A stretch of DNA of 64,000 bases from Brucella anthropi ATCC 49188 (GTDB lineage: Bacteria; Pseudomonadota; Alphaproteobacteria; Rhizobiales; Rhizobiaceae), in the NCBI RefSeq assembly GCF_000017405.1, contig NC_009667.1, positions 248,001 through 312,000 of the forward strand, written 5' to 3'. Both the position numbers and the translations under genes were made by a program. This document shows positions 32,047 through 40,850 of the stretch, piece after piece. Every line of letters begins with the position of its first letter. Position 1 is the stretch's first letter. The notes under the pieces are model-generated. The model had not been told where the DNA came from. It did not search any database and worked only from the letters and a program-made list of their open reading frames with translations.

Positions 32047-33564
32047 ATGAACAAGGTTGAATTCAGCCGGACCGTGAAGCCGGCTTTCGCAAAACGCTAC
32101 GGAAACTTCATCGGGGGCAAATGGGTCGAGCCCAAGTCGGGCCGCTATTTCGAGAACACTTCACCGGTCAATGGTCAGGTGCTTTGCGAAGTAGCCCGCT
32201 CGGATGCCGCTGATGTCGAAGCGGCTCTTGATGCAGCGCATGCCGCCAAGGATGCCTGGGGCAAGACGAGCGCGGCTGAACGCGCGCTCATCCTCAATCG
32301 CATTGCTGACCGGATTGAGGAAAACCTGCCTGCGCTCGCTGCCGCCGAAACCTGGGACAACGGCAAGCCAATCCGCGAAACCACCGCTGCCGATCTTCCT
32401 CTGGCCATCGACCATTTCCGCTATTTCGCCGGTGTGATCCGCGCTCAGGAAGGCAGCATTTCCGAAATCGACCACGACACGGTCGCTTATCATTTCCATG
32501 AACCACTCGGCGTTGTCGGGCAGATCATTCCGTGGAATTTTCCGCTTCTCATGGCGACATGGAAGCTCGCTCCGGCACTTGCGGCGGGCAACTGCGTCGT
32601 CCTGAAACCGGCTGAACAGACACCGGCATCGATCCTCGTGCTCATGGATCTGATCGGCGATCTTTTGCCCCCCGGTGTGATCAATGTCGTCAATGGTTTT
32701 GGTCTTGAGGCAGGCAAACCGCTCGCGTCGAGCCCGCGCATCGCCAAGATCGCCTTCACCGGCGAAACGACGACGGGTCGATTGATCATGCAATATGCCA
32801 GCCAGAACCTCATCCCGGTTACACTGGAACTCGGCGGCAAGTCGCCGAATATCTTCTTCAAGGATGTCGCAGCGGAAGACGACGATTTCCTCGACAAGGC
32901 CATCGAAGGCTTTGTGATGTTCGCACTCAATCAGGGCGAAGTTTGCACGTGCCCAAGTCGCGCGCTCATCCATGAATCGATTTACGACAAGTTCATGGAA
33001 AAGGCGCTCAAGCGCGTGAATGCAATCGTGCAGGGCGATCCACTCGATCCTGCCACGATGATCGGTGCACAGGCTTCCAGTGAGCAGCTGGAAAAAATCC
33101 TGAGCTATCTTGATATCGGCCGCCAAGAAGGTGCTGAAGTGCTGGCAGGTGGCGAGCGCAATATTCTGCCGGGCGATCTGGCTGGCGGTTATTACGTCAA
33201 GCCAACCGTATTCAAGGGCACTAACAAGATGCGCATTTTCCAGGAGGAAATCTTTGGACCGGTCGTGTCTGTTGCAACCTTCAAGGACGATGCGGAAGCG
33301 CTATCGATTGCCAACGATACGCTTTACGGTCTGGGTGCCGGTATATGGACGCGTGATGGCACGCGTGCCTATCGCTTCGGGCGTGCCATTCAGGCCGGTC
33401 GTGTGTGGACCAATTGCTACCATGCCTATCCGGCACATGCGGCATTTGGCGGTTACAAGCAATCGGGTATCGGTCGCGAAAACCACCTCAAAATGTTGGA
33501 TCACTATCAGAACACCAAGAACATGCTGGTGAGCTACAGCCCGAAGAAACTGGGTTTCTTCTAG
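32047..33564 (+). CDS. Acetaldehyde dehydrogenase (AldB/ExaC/AcoD type)
   Basis: 505 residues of the NAD-dependent ALDH superfamily. Seen are [20 protein letters not shown], the [11 protein letters not shown] glutamate motif (about 270), and [11 protein letters not shown] with catalytic Cys300; the Cys-Thr-Cys form is characteristic of the acetaldehyde/AcoD branch. Oxidises acetaldehyde or similar aldehydes to acids. GGAGG precedes the ATG. Works with the alcohol dehydrogenase gene downstream and is probably switched on by the GAF-Fis regulator. Confidence 0.92.
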   Translation: MNKVEFSRTVKPAFAKRYGNFIGGKWVEPKSGRYFENTSPVNGQVLCEVARSDAADVEAALDAAHAAKDAWGKTSAAERALILNRIADRIEENLPALAAAETWDNGKPIRETTAADLPLAIDHFRYFAGVIRAQEGSISEIDHDTVAYHFHEPLGVVGQIIPWNFPLLMATWKLAPALAAGNCVVLKPAEQTPASILVLMDLIGDLLPPGVINVVNGFGLEAGKPLASSPRIAKIAFTGETTTGRLIMQYASQNLIPVTLELGGKSPNIFFKDVAAEDDDFLDKAIEGFVMFALNQGEVCTCPSRALIHESIYDKFMEKALKRVNAIVQGDPLDPATMIGAQASSEQLEKILSYLDIGRQEGAEVLAGGERNILPGDLAGGYYVKPTVFKGTNKMRIFQEEIFGPVVSVATFKDDAEALSIANDTLYGLGAGIWTRDGTRAYRFGRAIQAGRVWTNCYHAYPAHAAFGGYKQSGIGRENHLKMLDHYQNTKNMLVSYSPKKLGFF

Positions 33565-33584
33565 CCGAAGCTGACCCCGGAACT

Positions 33585-33613
33585 GCAATACGGAGAAAAC
33601 ATCTTCGTATTGC
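33585..33613 (+). promoter_or_regulatory. Hairpin after aldehyde dehydrogenase
   Basis: GCAATACG and CGTATTGC pair perfectly, extended past one mismatch by AGA/TCT, leaving a 5-nt loop. No T-run follows, so it is more likely an mRNA-stabilising or processing stem, or a second operator, than a terminator. Confidence 0.45.
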
Positions 33614-33691
33614 GCTCAATCAAGGGATGGAACCGTTCCTCATGCCAGTATTGCGTCGAGCATAACGGTTTCCAATACCCCTCCCAAGGGG

Positions 33692-33725
33692 GCCTGGGCG
33701 GAAACGCCCGGGCGACCTTCTTCTA
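33692..33725 (+). terminator. Rho-independent terminator-like stem
   Basis: GCCTGGGCG-GAAA-CGCCCGGGC, a 9-bp stem with a GAAA tetraloop, followed by GACCTTCTTCT. It separates the aldehyde and alcohol dehydrogenase genes and would lower or stop read-through. Confidence 0.6.
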
Positions 33726-33812
33726 GTGCCTCCGGAAAGCATTCAGTTTTCGACATTCATTTCTTCCCTCCCCCAGGAAGCCAGCTCAGTTCGACAACGA
33801 AGGAGAAACTTC

Positions 33813-34847
33813 ATGGCAAAGACAATGAAAGCCGCTGTGGTGCGCGCATTCGGAAAGCCACTGACAATCGACGAAGTGCCAATACCCGAGCCCGGACCGG
33901 GACAGATACAGGTTGCCATCCATGCGTCCGGCGTTTGCCATACCGATCTGCATGCAGCCGAAGGCGACTGGCCGGTAAAGCCCAACCCGCCATTCATTCC
34001 GGGGCATGAAGGCGTCGGTTATGTTTCGGCTGTCGGTAGCGGTGTCAAACACGTTAAGGAAGGCGACCGCGTCGGCGTTCCATGGCTTTATACCGCATGT
34101 GGCCACTGTCGTCATTGCCTGGGCGGCTGGGAAACACTCTGCGAAGAGCAGCTTAATACAGGCTATTCGGTCAATGGCGGCTTTGCCGAATATGTCGTTG
34201 CCGATCCGAATTTCGTTGGTCACTTGCCGAAGAACATTGATTTCAACGAAATCGCGCCGGTTCTCTGTGCTGGCGTAACGGTTTACAAGGGCCTCAAGGT
34301 AACCGACACCAAGCCCGGTGACTGGGTTGTGATTTCCGGTGTTGGTGGCCTCGGTCATATGGCGGTGCAATATGCCAAGGCAATGGGGCTTAACGTTGCC
34401 GCTGTCGACATCGACGACAGAAAGCTTGATCTGGCGCGGAAACTTGGCGCGACGATTACCGTCAATGCCAAAACGCATAATGATCCGGCGGCCTATATCA
34501 AAAAAGAAACCGATGGCGGTGCGCAAGGCGTGCTGGTTACGGCTGTTTCGCCGATCGCATTCGAACAGGCCTTGGGCATGGTATCGCGTGGTGGGACTGT
34601 ATCTCTAAACGGTCTGCCACCCGGTGACTTCCCGCTCTCAATATTCAACATGGTGCTGAACGGCGTCACCGTGCGCGGCTCAATCGTCGGTACGCGGCTC
34701 GATCTGCAGGAGTCGCTGGATTTTGCTGGCGACGGCAAGGTCCGCGCTACCATCCGCACGGAGAAGCTCGAAGATATCAACTCCATCTTCGATGATATGC
34801 GCCAAGGCAATATTGAAGGTCGCGTAGTCGTGGACCTGACTCAATAG
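33813..34847 (+). CDS. adhP: Zinc-dependent alcohol dehydrogenase (AdhP type)
   Basis: 344 residues. Catalytic zinc ligands in GVCHTDLHAAEGDW (Cys, about residue 44) and PGHEGVGYV (His66-Glu67), the structural-zinc cluster CGHCRHCLGGWETLC (about 97-111), and the NAD fold SGVGGLGHMAVQYAKAMG (about 174). This is the AdhP/ADH1 pattern; converts ethanol and other primary alcohols to aldehydes. AGGAG lies 9 nt before ATG 33813. Supplies substrate for the dehydrogenase upstream. Confidence 0.93.
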   Translation: MAKTMKAAVVRAFGKPLTIDEVPIPEPGPGQIQVAIHASGVCHTDLHAAEGDWPVKPNPPFIPGHEGVGYVSAVGSGVKHVKEGDRVGVPWLYTACGHCRHCLGGWETLCEEQLNTGYSVNGGFAEYVVADPNFVGHLPKNIDFNEIAPVLCAGVTVYKGLKVTDTKPGDWVVISGVGGLGHMAVQYAKAMGLNVAAVDIDDRKLDLARKLGATITVNAKTHNDPAAYIKKETDGGAQGVLVTAVSPIAFEQALGMVSRGGTVSLNGLPPGDFPLSIFNMVLNGVTVRGSIVGTRLDLQESLDFAGDGKVRATIRTEKLEDINSIFDDMRQGNIEGRVVVDLTQ

Positions 34848-34869
34848 GCAAGTTGGGCTAATATTAAGA

Positions 34870-34894
34870 GAGGGCGGTGAATTTCCGCCCTTTC
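34870..34894 (+). terminator. Rho-independent terminator
   Basis: AGGGCGG-TGAATTT-CCGCCCT followed by TTCG, directly after adhP and just before the DUF779 gene. The short T-run suggests partial read-through into DUF779. Confidence 0.6.
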
Positions 34895-34911
34895 GTATCA
34901 TGGAGGAGGAT

Positions 34912-35271
34912 ATGGTTGAGGTAGCTCCCGGCGACGGCAAGGGTCAGGTTAGCGCCACGGCGGCAGCGCTTGACCTCATCCGTGAATTGCAGGCCGAATA
35001 TGGGCCGATCATGTTCCACCAGTCGGGTGGTTGTTGTGACGGGTCATCACCGATGTGCTATCCACAAGGAGAATTTATTGTCGGCGATACGGATGTAAAA
35101 CTGGGCGAAATCGGTGACGCTCCGGTCTATATCAGCGGCCCGCAATATGACGTCTGGAAGCATACCGAACTCATCATCGATGTCGTTCCGGGGCGCGGAG
35201 GCATGTTCTCCCTCGACAATGGGCGCGAAGTTCGGTTTCTGACGCGTTCGCGGGTCTGTTCGGTTCCCTGA
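34912..35271 (+). CDS. DUF779 family protein
   Basis: 119 residues from ATG 34912, which has GGAGGA just before it (ATG 34900 overlaps that site). Conserved features of the family are MFHQSGGCCDGSSPMCYP (adjacent cysteines, about 35-50) and GPQYDVWKHTELIIDVVPGR. Members are repeatedly found next to acetaldehyde dehydrogenases, and the Cys cluster hints at metal or thiol chemistry; the actual function is unknown. Part of the alcohol module by position. Confidence 0.88.
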   Translation: MVEVAPGDGKGQVSATAAALDLIRELQAEYGPIMFHQSGGCCDGSSPMCYPQGEFIVGDTDVKLGEIGDAPVYISGPQYDVWKHTELIIDVVPGRGGMFSLDNGREVRFLTRSRVCSVP

Positions 35272-35334
35272 TTTCTCTTTTCGTTTTGTGGCGAAGCGGT
35301 TAGTTAGATCGGAGAGGGAGGGAGACGATCCAAC

Positions 35335-36357
35335 ATGGCCGCAGCAGGAAAACGAGCAACCATTCATGATGTGGCACGCCTTGCCGGTGTGTCGATCAAG
35401 ACAGTTTCACGCGTCTACAATGACGAACCGAATGTGCGCGAAGCCATTCGCGAAAAAGTCAGGCAGGCGGGGAGTGAGCTCCGTTACCGTCCCAATGCTG
35501 CAGCGCGCAACCTTGTTGAACGGCGTTCTCACCTGATCGGACTTTTCTTCGAGAACCCCAGCGCCAGCTATGTCACCGAACTGCAGATGGGCGCACTGGA
35601 ACGGCTGCGCGACACGCGATACCGGCTGCTGATCTTCCCCGTCGAAAATCGCGAAGACATCCGTGGTGCGCTGATCGAAACAGCCCACGCTTCCGGTCTC
35701 GACGGCATCATCGTGACGCCCCCCATGTCGGACGATCCTGAAATTCTGGCCGAACTGACGGCTTCCGCAATGCCATTTGCCCGTGTCGCAGGCGACGCGA
35801 ACGTGCACCCGACCGATAGCGTCACGATCGATGACGAAGCGGCTGGCGTCGATCTGATGGAGTATCTTCTGAAACTCGGCCATCGCCGGATTGCGATCGT
35901 GATTGGCGATCCAACCCATCGCTCGGCAGAGCTGCGCCTCGCGGGCTATCGCCGCGCACTGGAAGAGGCGGGGATCAAGCGCAATCCCGATTATGAGGTA
36001 CAGGGTGGCTTCAGTTTTGCGAGCGGTCTCGCTGCCGGAAAGAAGCTGCTTTCGCTTGAGGAGCCACCCACCGCTGTGTTTGCGTCAAACGACGATATGG
36101 CCGCCGCCGTCATGCAGGTCGCCTATGACCGCAACATTGCGATACCTGATCAGCTAACGGTGGTTGGCTTCGATGACAGCGCGATTGCCAGCATGGTGTC
36201 GCCGCAGATCACCACCGTCCGCCAGCCGATTTTCGAGATGACCCGCGATGCGGCGGACATGCTTCTCAACCAGATCGAAACCGGTCACCTGTCAGCCTCC
36301 CGGCGGATTGAGTATAAACTCATCATCCGCCAGTCATCGGGAAAAGCGCCGGTATAG
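35335..36357 (+). CDS. LacI-family transcription regulator
   Basis: 340 residues: N-terminal helix-turn-helix with hinge (TIHDVARLAGVSIKTVSRVY, about 9-28; YRPNAAARNLVERRSHLIGL) and a periplasmic-binding-like sensor (TAVFASNDDMAAAVMQVA; LTVVGFDDSAIASMVSPQIT). GGAGGGAG lies upstream of the ATG. No sugar gene is adjacent on its strand, so the effector and targets cannot be read from context. Converges with the gene behind it, 6 bp apart. Confidence 0.88.
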   Translation: MAAAGKRATIHDVARLAGVSIKTVSRVYNDEPNVREAIREKVRQAGSELRYRPNAAARNLVERRSHLIGLFFENPSASYVTELQMGALERLRDTRYRLLIFPVENREDIRGALIETAHASGLDGIIVTPPMSDDPEILAELTASAMPFARVAGDANVHPTDSVTIDDEAAGVDLMEYLLKLGHRRIAIVIGDPTHRSAELRLAGYRRALEEAGIKRNPDYEVQGGFSFASGLAAGKKLLSLEEPPTAVFASNDDMAAAVMQVAYDRNIAIPDQLTVVGFDDSAIASMVSPQITTVRQPIFEMTRDAADMLLNQIETGHLSASRRIEYKLIIRQSSGKAPV

Positions 36358-36363
36358 GCCTGT

Positions 36364-38274
36364 CTAACTCTGTGCTGGACGCGAGGGGAAGAACCGCTCG
36401 CGAGCGAAATTGCTGCCGAAGATCATGTCATATTGCAGCATCTGATAGTCACGCAGGAGAGGAGGAAATGGCGGCCTCTGTTGCCAGCCTTCCTCGACTT
36501 TCTCCGAACGGTCGAAAACCGCATGATTGTCAACGACCTGGTAGCGCTCATGCAACTGACGCAGGAAGCCTGTGTAATAGGGATGCTGCATACCCGCCAT
36601 ATCCAGAATGTGCAGGGGCAGGAAGGCAGGGCTGATCGTACCGGTTCCCCGCTCGGCGCCACGTTTATTCGACCAGAGAACAAGCGGCGTTTCGTGTTGC
36701 AGCATCATATCGGCGGCAGGCGCTGTGCGGCTCGCGACCCGGTTTGCCATGAGCCCGGTCTCGACATAGACGGGGCCGAGTGGTGGCAGATGGTCACCGA
36801 AGAAGACGAGAATGGTTTCGCGGTCGCGCTTCGACGCCCATTCCATCAACCGTGCAAGGCTCGCATCGGCATCCATGGCGCCTTGCGAATAGGAACGGAT
36901 CGACTGGCGCGTGTGCTCGCTGGCGTCAGTCTGCACCTCAAGTTTGGAATCCGGGTAACGATTGGCTTCGTAGGGGCCATGTCCCTGAAGCGAGACGGCA
37001 AAGAAGAAGAACGGCGCATCCATGGAATCTGCTTCGCGGATGATTTCATCGGTCAAAGCAGCGTCGGAGGCCAATGAGCCGCGCTTTTCCAGCGGTGGCA
37101 TGTTTTCTTCTGACATGAACTTGTCAAAGCCCATGCTTTCATAGACGGGGCCGCGGTTCCAGAACCATTGGCGATAGGGGTGGATGGCGCGCGTCGCATA
37201 ACCCTGATCCTTGAAAAAGCTTGCAAGCGAGGGAAGCGGGCGACGGATATATTGCTGATAAGGGATACTGCCGGAGGGCAGGAAGGCTTTGGAAAAACCG
37301 GTCAGAGCCTCGAACTCGACATTGGCAGTCATGCCACCGAATTCTGGCGAGAAGACATGGCCGGATTGTTCCGCCCGGACTGTGGGAATCGGGTCGGCGC
37401 TGAAAGCCACGCCCGGAAGGCGGGTCGGATCCCAGAAGGATTCGCTCATCACCATAATGACGTCAGGCTTGCTGGTATCGAATGCAGCAGGGATCAACTG
37501 CGCCGGCGGTTCGATGGCGGCAATTGCTTCGGAAGAATAGCCTTCTGGAGCGAAGACGGTAGCCATTGGCACATTCAGGATGAAGGCCATGGTAAAGCCG
37601 TTATGGGCGTAGTTTTCCTTCTGGTCCCACATGATCGGCAGGATGCGCAGACGGTCGCGCGCCAGCGAAAAACTGGCATAGTCGGAAATCACTGCGAACC
37701 AGGCGAGCAAGGGCAGCGCGAAGGCAATACGCAGCATCCGACCCTTCCATGGGATCGGATCAAAGCGCCGCCACCAGAACAGCGTCACGGTGATCATCAC
37801 CGCTGCCGAAGCGATGATAAGCAGGGCTATGCCGACCGCACTCCACGGGCGGTCACGCACCAGAAGCGGCAGAAGATCGACGATCTGACGGGCATAGAGA
37901 AAATCGCTCGGATAAAGCGGGTCACCGAGATAAAGGCTCTTTTCGCGTGCAGTTGTGGCCGCAATAAGCGCCAGCGGGCCGACAACAAAGAAGCCATAGT
38001 GAATGCGTCCGAAAATAGCGTCGCTTGCTGTCAGGACCACGACGAAGAGCGCAACGGTCGTCCATGCAGGCTTATGCGGTGTGCGGAAGAACTGCATCGT
38101 GTCGGTGAACGAGCCGCGCACGATCCATTCGACAGCGAAAACCAGCAGTGTTGAAAGTACAATGGAAGCGAGCGCAATTGCGGCGAGGCGCAGCGGCCAG
38201 GCAATACGGGCAGGCCCGAAAATCGCGGCATCGCTCCAGCGACGCGCTGCGGTATTTTCCATCACACCCGGCAT
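36364..38274 (-). CDS. LTA synthase-type membrane sulfatase/phosphotransferase
   Basis: 636 residues. Five hydrophobic segments in the first about 220 residues anchor a periplasmic alkaline-phosphatase-fold domain: VIMVMSESFWDPTRL (nucleophile/metal region), FWNRGPVYESMGFDKFMSEE, and ETILVFFGDHLPPLGP (metal-binding Asp-His). This is the LtaS/OpgB/EptA-like architecture, transferring phosphoglycerol or phosphoethanolamine to envelope glycans. Substrate is not deducible. A second ATG at 38262 is possible. No partner genes nearby. Confidence 0.85.
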   Translation of the reverse strand: MPGVMENTAARRWSDAAIFGPARIAWPLRLAAIALASIVLSTLLVFAVEWIVRGSFTDTMQFFRTPHKPAWTTVALFVVVLTASDAIFGRIHYGFFVVGPLALIAATTAREKSLYLGDPLYPSDFLYARQIVDLLPLLVRDRPWSAVGIALLIIASAAVMITVTLFWWRRFDPIPWKGRMLRIAFALPLLAWFAVISDYASFSLARDRLRILPIMWDQKENYAHNGFTMAFILNVPMATVFAPEGYSSEAIAAIEPPAQLIPAAFDTSKPDVIMVMSESFWDPTRLPGVAFSADPIPTVRAEQSGHVFSPEFGGMTANVEFEALTGFSKAFLPSGSIPYQQYIRRPLPSLASFFKDQGYATRAIHPYRQWFWNRGPVYESMGFDKFMSEENMPPLEKRGSLASDAALTDEIIREADSMDAPFFFFAVSLQGHGPYEANRYPDSKLEVQTDASEHTRQSIRSYSQGAMDADASLARLMEWASKRDRETILVFFGDHLPPLGPVYVETGLMANRVASRTAPAADMMLQHETPLVLWSNKRGAERGTGTISPAFLPLHILDMAGMQHPYYTGFLRQLHERYQVVDNHAVFDRSEKVEEGWQQRPPFPPLLRDYQMLQYDMIFGSNFARERFFPSRPAQS

Positions 38275-38393
38275 GTTTTACTCACTAACTCCCGCACTTC
38301 TACAAAAAGCCTGTCACATTTCTGTCATGGAAATGTCAAGGCACGCTTGGGCCGCGAGTGATACGCACCGTGATCTGAATGGATGATGAATGG

Positions 38394-38500
38394 AGCATGT
38401 CTCCCGAAAGTGGGAACCGGTTTCGGGATAAAGACATGCTTAAAAACAAACAGATAGAGCATTTCTAATGATTCAATCAAAACAGGGAATGCTCTAAAAT
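38394..38500. repeat. Intergenic palindromic repeat element
   Basis: Two linked palindromes: GAGCATGTCTCCCGAAA ... TTTCGGGATAAAGACATGC, then AGAGCATTTCTAATGATTC ... GGGAATGCTCT. Related copies occur at 26566 and 53528. Such elements are common between genes in Brucella/Ochrobactrum relatives and may act as mRNA-end structures. Confidence 0.65.
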
Positions 38501-38504
38501 GAAA

Positions 38505-38531
38505 ACAGGGCCGGAACTATTCCGGCCCTGT
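38505..38531. terminator. Bidirectional Rho-independent terminator
   Basis: CAGGGCCGGAA-CTA-TTCCGGCCCTG, an 11-bp perfect stem, lies just after the ABC exporter gene (reverse strand) with A-rich sequence (AAAATGAAAA) on the other side that gives a T-run in the exporter transcript. Confidence 0.8.
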
Positions 38532-38554
38532 CCATGGCATTATAGCGGATTGGA

Positions 38555-40360
38555 TTACGAAAAGACGTCTTCCAGTCCCTTGGTCAGTTCCAGCGCCTGC
38601 CGCTCGAACAGGCGGCGATAGATACCGCCCGGCTTGCGGATAAGCGCATCATGATCGCCTTCTTCAAGGATCTTGCCCTTGTCGAAAACCAGCAACCGGT
38701 CAAGCGCACGAACCGTCGAAAGCCGGTGCGCAATGACAAGCGTCGTACGACCAACCATCAGCCGTTCCATTGCCTGCTGGATCAGCACTTCCGATTCTGA
38801 ATCGAGGCTCGATGTGGCCTCATCCAGAATAAGGATTGGTGCATCTGCCAGAAAGGCACGGGCAATCGCCACACGCTGACGCTCGCCGCCCGAAAGCTTC
38901 ACACCCCGTTCCCCGACAAGCGTTGCATAGCCTTTCGGCAGGCGGCTGATGAAGTCATGCGCGCTTGCGAGGCGTGCAGCCTCTTCGATTTCCGCCTGTG
39001 TCGCACCGGGGCGGGCATAGGCGATGTTCTCGGCCAGCGTCCGGTGAAACAGGATTGGCTCCTGCTGCACGATGGCGATCTGCGATCTGAGCGATGCCTG
39101 TGTGACTTCGGCAATGTTCTGTCCGTCAATCTTGATGGCACCGCCACTGACATCGTAGAGACGCTGGATCAGCTTGACGAATGTCGTCTTGCCCGAGCCC
39201 GAATGACCGACCAGACCAACCCGTTCGCCTGCCTCGATCTTGACCGAAAAGTCGCGATAGAGGGCTGCTTCGTGGTTGCCATAGTGGAAAGTGACGTGAT
39301 CGAAGGTGATCTCGCCATTTCCAATCTTGATCGCCGGTGCACCTGGCTTGTCGGCAATGCCGTAAGGCTGTGCCTCGATGTCGACCAGTTCTTCCATGTC
39401 GTTGACCGAACGCTGCAGGTTGCGGATATGCATTCCTACGTCGCGCAGATAGCCTTGCAACATGAAGAAGGCTGTCAGAACGAAGGTGATATCACCCGCC
39501 GTTGCCTTGCCCTGGCTCCACAGATAGAGCGCAAAGGCGATGACCACGCCGCGCATCACCAACAGGTTCGCGCCCTGAATGAATCCATTCAGCGTACCAA
39601 TCAGCCATGTGCGGCGTGTGCGACCGCGCCACTTGGAAACGACCTTTGCAAGACGCGCATCTTCACGGCTTTCCGCGCCAAATGCCTTGACAACGGCGTT
39701 GCACGAAATGGCATCGGCCAAAGCGCCGCCCATTCGCGTGTCCCAGCTATTGGCAAGCGTTGCCGCAGGCGCAACAAAGCCAAGCGAAATCACGATCGTG
39801 CAGACGATGAACAGCACCGAACCGATTGCAACCAGCAACCCCATCAGCGGCCAGTACCACGATAGAAGTACCACCGAACCAACCAGCATCAGGATTGACG
39901 GCAACAGTGCCACGATCAGCGTATCGTTGAGCAGGTCGAGCGCCCACATGGCACGCGAGACCTTGCGCACGGTCGATCCGGCAAAGGCGTTGGCGTGCCA
40001 GTCTGTCGAAAACCGCTGCAGCTTACGGAACGAACTTGCTGCCATGTCGCTCATGATCTTCAAGGTGAAGTCCGTGATGACATAGAAGGTCAGCTGACGC
40101 GTAATCAACGCCAGCGCACCCAGCGCAAGCAGGATGATCAGGGCGTGGATGGCCGCATCCCATCCACTGTCGCCGCCAAGCGACAATGCGTCGACCAACC
40201 GACCGGAATAGAGTGGTGTCAGAACATCTGCGGCTGTTGCAAGCAGCATGCCGATTATCATCAGCGTCAGCCGCAAGGGCTGACTTCGCCAATGGCCGAA
40301 AGTGTAGCCGAGGACATTGCGGAAGGCAGGTCCCCGGAAATCTATGCGAAACCGAGTCAT
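38555..40360 (-). CDS. ABC exporter, fused permease and ATPase
   Basis: 601 residues. Six membrane segments in residues 1-320 form one permease domain, then a nucleotide-binding domain with Walker A VGHSGSGKTTFVKL (about 385), signature LSGGERQRVAIARAF (about 488) and Walker B ILILDEATSSLDSE. One half-transporter of the MsbA/multidrug type that works as a dimer in the inner membrane. Monocistronic with its own terminator. The substrate is not indicated by the sequence or neighbours. Confidence 0.92.
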   Translation of the reverse strand: MTRFRIDFRGPAFRNVLGYTFGHWRSQPLRLTLMIIGMLLATAADVLTPLYSGRLVDALSLGGDSGWDAAIHALIILLALGALALITRQLTFYVITDFTLKIMSDMAASSFRKLQRFSTDWHANAFAGSTVRKVSRAMWALDLLNDTLIVALLPSILMLVGSVVLLSWYWPLMGLLVAIGSVLFIVCTIVISLGFVAPAATLANSWDTRMGGALADAISCNAVVKAFGAESREDARLAKVVSKWRGRTRRTWLIGTLNGFIQGANLLVMRGVVIAFALYLWSQGKATAGDITFVLTAFFMLQGYLRDVGMHIRNLQRSVNDMEELVDIEAQPYGIADKPGAPAIKIGNGEITFDHVTFHYGNHEAALYRDFSVKIEAGERVGLVGHSGSGKTTFVKLIQRLYDVSGGAIKIDGQNIAEVTQASLRSQIAIVQQEPILFHRTLAENIAYARPGATQAEIEEAARLASAHDFISRLPKGYATLVGERGVKLSGGERQRVAIARAFLADAPILILDEATSSLDSESEVLIQQAMERLMVGRTTLVIAHRLSTVRALDRLLVFDKGKILEEGDHDALIRKPGGIYRRLFERQALELTKGLEDVFS

Positions 40361-40850
40361 ATCTATAATACCAGGCCGTGTTTAAACGGATTCTGGTTCC
40401 TTTAAAGAAGACAAAACAAGCAGCCGGTGAGGGCTGCGGCAAATTTGGAAGTTTTGGAATCTGCCCTTTTAGGGAGGGCGTTCAGGCCTCAGCCTGCAAT
40501 GCGGGCCAAAGACTTAAAGCTTGGAAGCGCCCGCGCAAACACTGGGCACCATGGGGAATGGGTAATAGACACGCATCTCATACCTCTTGCCAGTGTTGCA
40601 GATGGGTGCACAATAAATGAGCAAAAATTTTTGCCAAGGCGCAAAATGACGAATTTTCTATCCAACCATTTGACTGTGACAAATTTGCAAGCCTTGTTTT
40701 AAGGAGTGCTGATCCAGCTTTCAGCCCTTTGCTGAACGGATATTTTCACTTTTTCCGTTACAGGACGGCTCCGGCCTTGCAATTCTGCCGCTCATGGGTG
40801 AAGGGTCGTTCTGAGATATATCAGAGCCGTGCGGCGCACAGGGAGAGTTC
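40361..40850. other. 490-bp intergenic region between divergent genes
   Basis: Holds the promoters of the exporter and of the aldehyde dehydrogenase. A short stem GCAGCC-GGTGA-GGGCTGC is at 40419-40438. Short open frames here (for example 40378-40620) are Cys/Arg/His-rich and not protein-like. The last 200 bp are AT-rich; I see no named operator. Confidence 0.4.

Noticed and set aside
36433..38154. Two long forward open frames opposite the LTA-synthase-like gene
   Set aside because: Antisense to a coherent membrane enzyme with conserved metal-site motifs; no ribosome sites or domains in the forward frames.
40378..40620. 80-codon forward frame in the exporter/ALDH gap
   Set aside because: Cys/Trp/Arg-rich translation without ribosome site; treated as non-coding.
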